A stretch of 64,000 nucleotides of DNA from Pseudorasbora parva. Lineage: Eukaryota; Chordata; Actinopteri; Cypriniformes; Gobionidae. Shown here piece after piece: positions 27,783-38,163 of the stretch; the stretch's first letter is position 1, and every line of letters starts with the position of its first letter. The notes under the pieces were generated by a model. The model ran no database searches, was not told the DNA's origin, and saw only the letters and a program-made list of their open reading frames with translations. A program made the position numbers and the translations under genes. Location of the stretch: the NCBI RefSeq assembly GCF_024679245.1, contig NC_090186.1, forward strand, positions 36,344,946-36,408,945, written 5' to 3'.

Positions 27783-30700
27783 TAACAGAGGCGTAAAAGG
27801 GCCTAAAAAGGCTTATAAAAAAAAAACTATAGGGTCTCAGCGCCTGATTTTTGAGCTGCTGGTTACAAAAACTTTATCAAGCGTTTTGACATGGCCGGCA
27901 GAGAGGAACACGGTAGATTTCTGCATTTTCAGCTCATTTATCATGGAAATGATTTTTATTTTTTATTTAAAAATTTTCCCTTTTAAACTGTAATACCTCT
28001 ACCGACGGCCCGATCTCCATAAAAGTTTGCACGCTGCTTTACAATAATAGGGTGCACATGCTCAGCTAATTTGGTGAAGTTCTGCGCAGAACAGACATTT
28101 TTTAGTCATTTAAATGTCATTTTGCATAGGATAATGTAGTTGACCTTTCTAACAGTTAAAGCGCCACCAAGAGGCCAGTTGCCACGTCCTTTTTCGGGTG
28201 ACCACAGAATGAGCTCTTACATAGTTGTGCTCAGTTTGGTGAAAATATCTCGTTCCGTTGACGAGCTATAGCCAATTAAGTCGAAAGGGGCTCCTCCCAC
28301 CTCAAACTTGGCGGCCCTTAGGAACCCTGAACCCAAATTTCCACTTTTTTTCAATGATTATTGACATTGAGACTCCAGAGAATCTGCCTGCACTGGTTTG
28401 GTCCCGGTTTGGCCAAAAACCAGGGACTAGTTCGCAAAAGTAGGTTTTTGGAAAAAGCCAAAATAGCCGGACATTTTCCCAGGTCACGAGCCAATCCGAG
28501 GCATGCGTCTGGTCCGTCTCGAGCCAAGTATTCCAACGATATAAGGCACTTGAGGCTACGGCCAACGGTCTAGGAGTTATGAGCAGTTTTGCGCAATTGA
28601 TCGCTATAGCGCCACCTATGGGCCAATCTGGCTCATAATTTGATAACCTCTCCTCGATTTTTGTACTACCTATTGGGCAAGTTTCAAGTCTCTAGCCCTT
28701 ATGGTTTGGTCTGCACGGTGCGTTTTACGGCAGAATAATAAACCGGCACAAATACAATAGGTTTTCAAGCACTTCGTGCTTGAACCCCTAATAAGAGAGG
28801 CGTAAAAGGGCCTAAAAAGGCTTATAAAAAAAAAACTATAGGGTCTCAGCCCCTGATTTTTGAGCTGCTGGTTACAAAAACTTTATCAAGCGTTCTGACA
28901 TGGCCGGCAGAGAGGAACACGGTAGATTTTTGCATTTTCAGCTCATTTATCTTGGAAATGATTTTTATTTTTTATTTAAATTTTTTCCCTTTTAAACTGT
29001 AATACCTCTACCGACGGCCCGATCTCCATAAAAGTTTGCGTGCTGCTTTACAATAATAGGGTGCACATGCTCAGCTAATTTGGTGAAGTTCTGCGCAGAA
29101 CAGACATTTTTTAGTCATTTAAATGTCATTTTGCATAGGATAATGTAGTTGACCTTTCCAACAGTTAAAGCGCCACCAAGAGGCCAGTTGCCACGTCCTT
29201 TTTCGGGTGACCACAGAATGAGCTCTTACATAGTTGTGCTGAGTTTGGTGAAAATATCTCGTTCCGTTGACGAGCTATAGCCAATTAAGTCGAAGGGGGC
29301 TCCTCCCACCTCAAACTTGGCGGCCCTTAGGAACCCTGAACCCAAATTTCCACTTTTTTTCAATGATTATTGACATTGAGACTCCAGAGAATCTACCTGC
29401 ACTGGTTTGGTCCCGGTTTGGCCAAAAACCAGGGACTAGTTCGCAAAAGTAGGTTTTTGGAAAAAGCCAAAATAGCCGGACATTTTCCCAGGTCACGAGC
29501 CAATCCGAGGCATGCGTCTGGTCCGTCTCGAGCCAAGGATTCCAACGATATAAGGCACTTGAGGCTACGGCCAACGGTCTAGGAGTTATGAGCAGTTTTG
29601 CGCAATTGATCGCTATAGCGCCACCTATGGGCCAATCTGGCTCATAATTTGATAACCTCTCCTCGATTTTTGTACTACCTATTGGGCAAGTTTCAAGTCT
29701 CTAGCCCTTACGGTTTGGTCTGTACGATGCGTTTTACGGCAGAATAATAAACCGGCACAAATACAATAGGTTTTCAAGCACTTCGTGCTTGAACCCCTAA
29801 TAACAGAGGCGTAAAAGGGCCTAAAAAGGCTTATAAAAAAAAAACTATAGGGTCTCAGCGCCTGATTTTTGAGCTGCTGGTTACAAAAACTTTATCAAGC
29901 GTTTTGACATGGCCGGCAGAGAGGAACACGGTAGATTTCTGCATTTTCAGCTCATTTATCATGGAAATGATTTTTATTTTTTATTTAAAAATTTTCCCTT
30001 TTAAACTGTAATACCTCTACCGACGGCCCGATCTCCATAAAAGTTTGCACGCTGCTTTACAATAATAGGGTGCACATGCTCAGCTAATTTGGTGAAGTTC
30101 TGCGCAGAACAGACATTTTTTAGTCATTTAAATGTCATTTTGCATAGGATAATGTAGTTGACCTTTCTAACAGTTAAAGCGCCACCAAGAGGCCAGTTGC
30201 CACGTCCTTTTTCGGGTGACCACAGAATGAGCTCTTACATAGTTGTGCTCAGTTTGGTGAAAATATCTCGTTCCGTTGACGAGCTATAGCCAATTAAGTC
30301 GAAAGGGGCTCCTCCCACCTCAAACTTGGCGGCCCTTAGGAACCCTGAACCCAAATTTCCACTTTTTTTCAATGATTATTGACATTGAGACTCCAGAGAA
30401 TCTGCCTGCACTGGTTTGGTCCCGGTTTGGCCAAAAACCAGGGACTAGTTTGCAAAAGTAGGTTTTTGGAAAAAGCCAAAATAGCCGGACATTTTCCCAG
30501 GTCACGAGCCAATCCGAGGCATGCGTCTGGTCCGTCTCGAGCCAAGTATTCCAACGATATAAGGCACTTGAGGCTACGGCCAACGGTCTAGGAGTTATGA
30601 GCAGTTTTGCGCAATTGATCGCTATAGCGCCACCTATGGGCCAATCTGGCTCATAATTTGATAACCTCTCCTCGATTTTTGTACTACCTATTGGGCAAGT

Positions 30701-31817
30701 TTCAAGTCTCTAGCCCTTACGGTTTGGTCTGTACGATGCGTTTTACGGCAGAATAATAAACCGGCACAAATACAATAGGTTTTCAAGCACTTCGTGCTTG
30801 AACCCCTAATAACAGAGGCGTAAAAGGGCCTAAAAAGGCTTATAAAAAAAAAACTATAGGGTCTCAGCGCCTGATTTTTGAGCTGCTGGTTACAAAAACT
30901 TTATCAAGCGTTTTGACATGGCCGGCAGAGAGGAACACGGTAGATTTCTGCATTTTCAGCTCATTTATCATGGAAATGATTTTTATTTTTTATTTAAAAA
31001 TTTTCCCTTTTAAACTGTAATACCTCTACCGACGGCCCGATCTCCATAAAAGTTTGCACGCTGCTTTACAATAATAGGGTGCACATGCTCAGCTAATTTG
31101 GTGAAGTTCTGCGCAGAACAGACATTTTTTAGTCATTTAAATGTCATTTTGCATAGGATAATGTAGTTGACCTTTCTAACAGTTAAAGCGCCACCAAGAG
31201 GCCAGTTGCCACGTCCTTTTTCGGGTGACCACAGAATGAGCTCTTACATAGTTGTGCTCAGTTTGGTGAAAATATCTCGTTCCGTTGACGAGCTATAGCC
31301 AATTAAGTCGAAAGGGGCTCCTCCCACCTCAAACTTGGCGGCCCTTAGGAACCCTGAACCCAAATTTCCACTTTTTTTCAATGATTATTGACATTGAGAC
31401 TCCAGAGAATCTGCCTGCACTGGTTTGGTCCCGGTTTGGCCAAAAACCAGGGACTAGTTCGCAAAAGTAGGTTTTTGGAAAAAGCCAAAATAGCCGGACA
31501 TTTTCCCAGGTCACGAGCCAATCCGAGGCATGCGTCTGGTCCGTCTCGAGCCAAGTATTCCAACGATATAAGGCACTTGAGGCTACGGCCAACGGTCTAG
31601 GAGTTATGAGCAGTTTTGCGCAATTGATCGCTATAGCGCCACCTATGGGCCAATCTGGCTCATAATTTGATAACCTCTCCTCGATTTTTGTACTACCTAT
31701 TGGGCAAGTTTCAAGTCTCTAGCCCTTATGGTTTGGTCTGCACGGTGCGTTTTACGGCAGAATAATAAACCGGCACAAATACAATAGGTTTTCAAGCACT
31801 TCGTGCTTGAACCCCTA
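27783..31817 (+). repeat. Four tandem 1009-bp units
   Basis: Corresponding positions recur exactly 1009 bp apart (for example 28258, 29267, 30276, 31285). Units begin at about 27783, 28792, 29801 and 30810 with GAGGCGTAAAAGGGCC and end with hairpin TTCAAGCAC-TTC-GTGCTTGAA and ACCCCTAATAA. Copies 1, 3 and 4 are almost identical through their first 900 bp, while copy 2 has a scatter of private changes. The last 80 bp show another pattern: copies 1 and 4 share CTTATGGTTTGGTCTGCACG, and copies 2 and 3 share CTTACGGTTTGGTCTGTACG. The unit is a shortened type D core that has lost the AAT run. Confidence 0.95.
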
Positions 31818-31986
31818 AAAATCAGCACAAATACAATAGGTGTTCAGCACTTCGTGCTTGAACCCCTAATAAAAATCAGTACAATTACAATAGGGTTTCA
31901 GCACTTCGTGCTTGAACCCCTAATAATAATAATAAAAATCAGTACAAATACAATAGGTGTTCAGCACTTCGTGCTTGAACCCCTAA
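31817..31986 (+). repeat. Three tandem hairpin tails
   Basis: Three tails directly follow the last 1009-bp unit. They alternate between the variants CACAAATACAATAGGTG, TACAATTACAATAGGG and TACAAATACAATAGGTG. All have the AGCAC-TTC-GTGCT stem. Confidence 0.9.
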
Positions 31987-32000
31987 TAATAATAATAATA

Positions 32001-33731
32001 ACGAGCAGCATTTAGCGGGGTTCAAGCCATTTAAGGTCTTTAAGCATTTGACACCTTTTGCATGAAAGGCTTTTAAGCACTGAATGAATTTGAGAGATAT
32101 CAGGTGAAATGAAGTGATAAACTGACAAAATGTGATTTTAAATATTATAATAGTGACTTTATAAAGTCTAAATATGAATTGATTAGGAGAGTGCAGAGAA
32201 TCATACTGCTGTGGTTTGGTTCCGATCAGGCAAAAAACCTAGGACTAGTTTGCAAAACGAGGTTTTTAACATAATTGTGAATATTTAAATAAAGATTTGA
32301 TTGACAGTATTGGTTATAGAGGCAAAGTTGTTCAGTATGAGAAGATCTATCATAATATATGCGATTACAGAGATGGAAAATACAATTTATAAGCAATTCA
32401 CCAGAGGGAATACATGGTTTTCAAAGCTTTTTAACACTTATAGCGCCCCCTATACTCCGATCTCCATAAAACTTTGCATGTGTCTTCAACATGTTATGCC
32501 ACATATACCCAACAATTTTCGTGAAGTTTTGAGTTTCCCCTTAGGATTTATAGGCTTTTGAGTGTATTTTGCCACACCTCTTTTCTAAATGGCTCTGTTA
32601 TAGCCATCCAAATGCAAGAAATCAACTTTTTTTTGATAATTATTGATCTAGAGAGTCCAGAGAATTGTCCTAGACTGGTTTGGTTCTGATTGGGCAAAAA
32701 ACCAGGGACTAGTTCGCAAAAGTAAGTTTTTAACATTATTGCAAATATTTATTTAACGATTTAATTGCCAAAAATGGTTCTAGAGGCAAAGTTGTTCAGC
32801 ATGAGGAGATCTATCATATGATATGCATATTTTGCCGATGTGTGCAACACCACGTGATGGCAGAGCCATAAAACTCGTTAGCGCCAACTAGTGGCCGATT
32901 TCTTTCAAAATTCTTACAGACCTCTAGGACCATGAGTCAAACATGCCCACTGAGTTTTGTTCCGATCGACCTCCGTTAACCCTGTCTAATAGGTGCTCAA
33001 ATTTCATTGGCCGATGGCGGCCATGTTTTTTGAGATACGCCAATGTTCTCATAGACAGACATGGTACCTTGGGCCAAGACACTGCTTACCAATTTTCAAG
33101 TCAATCGGACTAGCGGTCGCGTGGTTATAGCCCTTTTTGTGTTTTTTCCATGTTATAGCGCCACCAAGTGGCCAATCGTCGCGATTTTTTTATCGTGACC
33201 AAAGACTGAGCCCATAAACATGTGTACCAAGTTTGGTGAATATATCTCATTTCTTGCTGGAGTTATAGCCTCTTTAGTAAAATAGGCTCCGCCTTAAATG
33301 TACATTTCCACACCCCTTTTCGTTCATGATTCAAAATTTCAACTTTTTTTTGATAATTATTGATATTCAGACTAGACAGAACATTTTGGCACTGGTTTGG
33401 TTCCGATATGTCAAAAAACCAGGGACTAGTTCGCAAAAGTAGGTTTTTGACAAAATTCAAAATGGCGGAAAAATTTTCATGACGGAAATGAAATCGGAGA
33501 TAAACGTTTTGTTCGCCAATGTCTCAGCTTTCCAATGATATAAGACACTTGAGTGTGGACCAAACGGTTTAGGAGTTATGAGCCCTTTTGCGCAATTGAT
33601 TGCTATAGCGCCACCTATTGGCCAATCTGGCTCATAATTTGATAACCTTTCCTCGATTTTTGGACTACCTATTGACAAAGTTTCAAGTCTCTAGCCCTTA
33701 CGGTTTGGTCTGCACGATGAGTTTTACGGCA

Positions 33732-33764
<33 letters not shown>
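32001..33764 (+). repeat. Array unit 15 (type A)
   Basis: It starts with a truncated palindrome (ACGAGCAGC). About 30 bp around the usual GCATATTATGTGGCTG are missing near 32362. It ends in a long AAT run. Confidence 0.85.
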
Positions 33765-33770
<6 letters not shown>

Positions 33771-33918
33771 TCAGCACAAATACAATAGGTGTTCAGCACT
33801 TCGTGCTTGAACCCCTAAAAATCAGCACAAATACAATAGGTGTTCAGCACTTCGTGCTTGAACCCCTAAAAATCAGTACAATTACAATAGGGTTTCAGCA
33901 CTTCGTGCTTGAACCCCT
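33765..33918 (+). repeat. Three tandem hairpin tails
   Basis: Three tails of about 51 to 55 bp are separated only by A-runs. Each ends GCTTGAACCCCTAA, and the last is followed by a fresh AAT run. Confidence 0.9.
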
Positions 33919-33941
33919 AATAATAATAATAATAATAATAA

Positions 33942-34399
33942 TTAAAGCTGCGAGCAGCATTTAGCGGGGTTCAAGCTATTTAAGGTCTTTAAGCATTTGA
34001 CACCTTTTGCATGAAAGGTTTTTAAGCACTGAATGAATTTGAGAGATATCAGGTGAAATGAAGTGATAAACTGACAAAATGTGATTTTAAATATTATAGT
34101 AGTGACTTTATAAAGTCTAAATATGAATTATATAACAATATTAATCAATAGTATGACAAAATTACTATTTTACTTTGCTAACATGACAAACATGTTGCTA
34201 GGTGGTTGCTAGGTTGTTCTTGATGGTTGTTATGGTGTTGCTAGGCAGTTGTTAGTTGTCACAGATGGTCACTATAATGTTTATAGAGTTCTTACTATGT
34301 TCTTTGCCTGATTTAACACTTAGCTAATCACTGCTAGCATGTGTAGCATGTTGGAAGTGCTGTTTGCTAGCATGACATACAGACAGACAGACAGACAGA

Positions 34400-34473
<74 letters not shown>

Positions 34474-36228
34474 ACCTATTTTTGTGAAGTTTTGAGTTTT
34501 CGTTTAGGATTAATAGGCTTTTGAGCATGTTTTACCACACCTATTCTCCAAATGATCCTGTTATAGCTCCCCAAAGTGTAAAGTTCAACATGTTTTTGAT
34601 AACTATTGATCAGCAGAGTCCAGAGAATCATACTGCTGTGGTTTGGTTCCGATCAGGCAAAAAAACCAAGGACTAGTTTGCAAAACGAGGTTTTTAACAT
34701 AATTGTGAATATTTAAATAAATATTTGATTGACAATATTGGTTATAGAGGCAAAGTTGTTCAGTATGAGAAGATCTATCATAATATATGCATATTATGTG
34801 GCTGTTTTAACCCCACCTGATTAACGAGATGGAAAATACCATTTACAGCCAATACAGGCAATTCAACATAGGGAATACATGGTTTTCAAAGCTTTTTAAC
34901 ACACTTATAGCACCCCCTATACTCCGATCTCCATAAAACTTTGCATGTGTCTTTAACATGTTATGCCACATATACCCAATAATTTCCGTGAAGTTTTGAG
35001 TTTTCCCTTAGGATTTATAGGCTTTTGAGTGTATTTTGCCACGCCTCTTTTCTAAATGGCCCTGTTATAGCCATGCAAATGCAAAAGTTCAACTTTTTTT
35101 CAATAATTATTGACCTGGAGTGTCTATAGAATTGTCCTAGACTGGTTTGGTTCCAATTGGGTAAAAAACCAGGGACTAGTTCGCAAAAGTAGGTTTTTAA
35201 CATAATTACGAAAATTTAATTAATGATTTTATTGACAGCAATGGTTCTAGAGGCAAAGTTGTTCATCATGAGGAGATCTATCATATGATATGCATATTTC
35301 ATGGATATGTGGAACACCACGTGATTTCAAAGCCATAAAACTCGTTAGCGCCAACTAGTGGCCGATTTCTTTCAAATTTCTTACAAACCTCTAGGACCAT
35401 GAGTCAAACATGCCAACTGAGTTTCGTTCTGATCAACCTCCATTAACCTTGTCTAATAGGTGCTCAAAATTCATTGGTCTATGACGGCCATGTTTTTTGA
35501 GATACACCAATGTCCTCATATACATACATGGTAGCTTGGGCCAAGACACGGCATACCAATTTTCAGGTCAATCGGACTAGCGATCGCGTGGTTATAGCTA
35601 TTATCATGTTTTTTCCACATTATAGCGCCACCAAGTGGTCAATCTTCACGTTTTTTTTATCGTGACCTCAGAATGAGTCCATACACATGTGTACCAAGTT
35701 TGGTGAAGTTATCTCATTTCCTTCTTGAGTTATAGCCTCTTTAGTAAAATAGGCTCCGCCTTAAATGTACATTTCCACGCCCCTTTTCGTTCATGAGTCA
35801 AAATTTCACCATATTTTTGATAATTATTGATATTCAGACCAGACAGAACATTTTGGCACTGGTTTGGTTCTGATATGTCAAAAAACCAGGGACTAGTTCG
35901 CAAAAGTAGGTTTTTGACAAAATTCAAAATGGCGGAAAAATTTGCATACCGGAAATAAAATACCTCCTATGTTTTTTGTTCGGCTTGAGCCAAGGATTCC
36001 AATGATGTAAGACACTTGATTGTGCGACAATGGGTTTTTGAGATATAAGCAAAATAGTGACTTTTTTTTGTTTTTTGCGCTATAGCGCCACCTATTGGCC
36101 AATCTGGCTCATAATTTGAGAACCTCTCCTCGATTTTTGGACTACCTATTGACAAAGTTTCAAGTCTCTAGGCCTTACGGTTTGGTCTGCACGATGAGTT
36201 TTACGGCAGAATAATAATAATAATAATA
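33942..36228 (+). repeat. Array unit 16 (type B, last unit)
   Basis: A type B unit with GACA repeats and a CA run (about 34403 to 34472). Its right half is almost identical to bases 1 to 808. Confidence 0.85.
34403..34472. repeat. (AC)n microsatellite
   Basis: An AC run of about 70 bases after GACA repeats, in the same unit position as the other CA runs of type B units. Confidence 0.95.
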
Positions 36229-36439
36229 AAAATCGGTACAATTACAATAGGGTTTCAGCATTTCATGCTTGAACCCCTAATAAAAATCAGCACAAATACA
36301 ATAGGTGTTCAGCACTTCGTGCTTGAACCCCTAATAAAAATCAGCACAAATACAATAGGTGTTCAGCACTTCGTGCTTGAACCCCTAAAAATCAGCACAA
36401 ATACAATAGGTGTTCAGCACTTCGTGCTTGAACCCCTAA
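36229..36439 (+). repeat. Four tandem hairpin tails closing the array
   Basis: One AGCAT-TTC-ATGCT tail is followed by three AGCAC-TTC-GTGCT tails. The final CTAA at 36436 to 36439 abuts unrelated sequence (CTGCATGGGAGTG), so this is the sharp 3' border of the array. Confidence 0.9.
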
Positions 36440-38118
36440 CTGCATGGGAGTGTAAGTATTCCTGTCACATAAGGGTTCAGTCACTAGCTGTGTTTCTGTG
36501 ATCCACCTATTTTTATGTGAATTTTTATGTGCTGCATAAAAAAAGCTGGATGGAAACATAAAGATACGCATAAATTCTAATAATTTGCACTAAAATCTTG
36601 TGAGTTCATTTGAGGCAGATCATTTTTATCTGGCAAGAACACGTACATAAACTATGATGAAAACACATTTACTGAATTGAATCCCCTAATACGCAACAAA
36701 ATGATAACTGGACTCCTTGGAATCATCATAAGGGTTGTTTGTAACATTTTTAATGAACTTTTACAACTATCCCCACCCTTAACAGCCATAGCTAACTGTT
36801 TTAGCTTGTGGTTTAGAAGTTAGCATAAATACAAAGCATCTAAGCAAACTAGGGAAATAGCTATTTCCGGTCATGTAAGTTAAATAATTGTACCTACAAT
36901 TCAGTGATTGCTAGACAAAAAACAATCTTGATGAAAATTTGAACTTTCTTACCTGAAAATCAATTTTCATAAAATCTACCAATTTGCTCACCGTCGCATG
37001 CAATTTCTCCTGTGAGCTCAAAAAAAAAAGATGGTACTGTATGATATTAATGACGTTACCACAGCTCTTTTCTGACCTGTCAAACTTACAGTGTTACAAC
37101 TGACCACATGTTACAACCCTCTCCGTTTCATGTCTCGATTCGATACATATCACAATAATGAATTCACGATACAATATTATTGAGATACTCAGCAACATAT
37201 GGTAAAAGGTTAACAAAAGTGTACTGTTACATTATTATATCGGGGTTGAAATGAACAGGCTTGGACTTGGTGCTGGTAACCCAATGCACAGGACAATGGT
37301 AACACCAGAATAAAAATATTCATGGTTCTGAAGCTGAAAATAGTGAATTATTTTAGAGGAATAAGCTTGTACTCTGTCACTGACTGGTAGCCTATTTATT
37401 TAAAATAATGTAGGCTACTATTTAATGGAAACATGTGGTATGATCAGGACCCACAAATATCCCCGCATTGCATTTAATTTTTGCATTTAATGTAGTACTG
37501 ACACTAAAACTCTGTAAACTTGAATTTTTTCCTTCATACAGCCCTATATATAGACACAATATATTGTTACACCCCTAGTTTACACTTTGAAGTTTAAAAA
37601 AATATTTAAATTGGCAATAAAAATTACAGACCAATTAGACTAAATTTGGCATAAAATGGTAATAGTTGTACTTTGCTATATAGTAGTGAATAGTTGCCAT
37701 ATTCATGTTATTTAAATAGTAAATATCTGTAAATCCCATGGTATATGTATGGACTGTTGTATCATGATATGCTTTGATAAATGGTATTTAATTTTTTTTT
37801 TATTTAATTCGTGAAAATATTAAATAATTATTTTATTTTTTAATCAATAAATACAAATTAACAACATATTTTATTCAATAAATACAAATTAGGCACATTT
37901 ACTATGACTATTACAAATAAGAATGCTATTTTTATTCATAAATTATATACATATATTATTTTTTGAAGTTCTTAGAATTTGCTCGACTTGTAAGACTCTA
38001 TTGACTTCCATTGATTGTGTTCTGTCACCATCTAGCGGCGGCTGTATGTCATCAAGCTCACACTGTTGTTTTGCATCCGGGTCGTTGACGTCGGCATCCT
38101 ATCGGTTGGTGTACCGGG
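36440..38118. other. Intergenic DNA upstream of hddc2
   Basis: AT-rich sequence with no supported gene. At 36485 to 36565 there is a remnant with GATGGAAACATAAAG of a kind that looks like a transposon end. Degenerate sequence around CGATTCGATACATATC (37135 to 37155) also looks repetitive. The last 120 bp are richer in CpG. Confidence 0.6.
38030..38118 (+). promoter_or_regulatory. Probable hddc2 promoter with CRE-like site
   Basis: A short CpG-containing stretch sits directly upstream of the hddc2 start. It holds TGACGTC (38086 to 38092), which matches the core of a cAMP-response element. No TATA box is evident, as is common for housekeeping genes. The promoter role is inferred from position only. 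Confidence 0.35.
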
Positions 38119-38163
38119 ATGGACAACATGTTACAGTTCATGAAATTAGTCGGACAGCTAAAA
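38119..38163 (+). CDS. hddc2: hddc2 coding exon 1
   Basis: Encodes MDNMLQFMKLVGQLK, 15 codons, ending in phase 0 before GTGAGT. LQFMKLVGQLK corresponds to LQFLRLVGQLK of the mammalian protein. Confidence 0.93.

Larger units (their letters stand above)
1..36439. repeat. Large tandem array of a Helitron/Helentron-like repeat family
   Basis: About 17 head-to-tail units all point the same way. A typical unit opens with the palindrome GCTGC-GA-GCAGC, then ATTTAGCGGGGTTCAAGC. Its core contains repeated TATAGCGCCACC modules, and it closes with GGTTTGGTCTGCACGATG, an (AAT)n run and, in many units, a hairpin tail ending GCTTGAACCCCTAA. GGGGTTCAAGC near the start is the reverse complement of GCTTGAACCCC at the end, so the units have inverted termini. 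Units fall into type A (about 1.75 kb), type B (2.2 to 2.8 kb, with a CA microsatellite), type C (about 1.45 kb, start GCTGCAAGCAGC) and a diverged type D with a 1009-bp derivative. Order from left: B-part, A, A, A, B, A, C, C, B, B, A, A, C, B, D, four 1009-bp units, A, B. Short open frames recur in the units but are not conserved as proteins. The array starts before the window and stops sharply at CTAA (36436 to 36439). Confidence 0.9.

Noticed and set aside
31817..31986. Short regular direct repeats that could be taken for a CRISPR array.
   Set aside because: There are no unique spacers or cas genes, the host is a vertebrate, and the repeats are transposon-like tails.
315..35927. A 65-codon minus-strand open frame starting MNFVKNLLLRTSPWFFDI, repeated in about twelve units, and similar 61- to 73-codon frames.
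   Set aside because: They follow the repeat unit, differ between copies by replacements without a visible protein pattern, are broken by a T-run change in unit 1, and match no family I know. A synonymous/nonsynonymous test over all copies would settle it.
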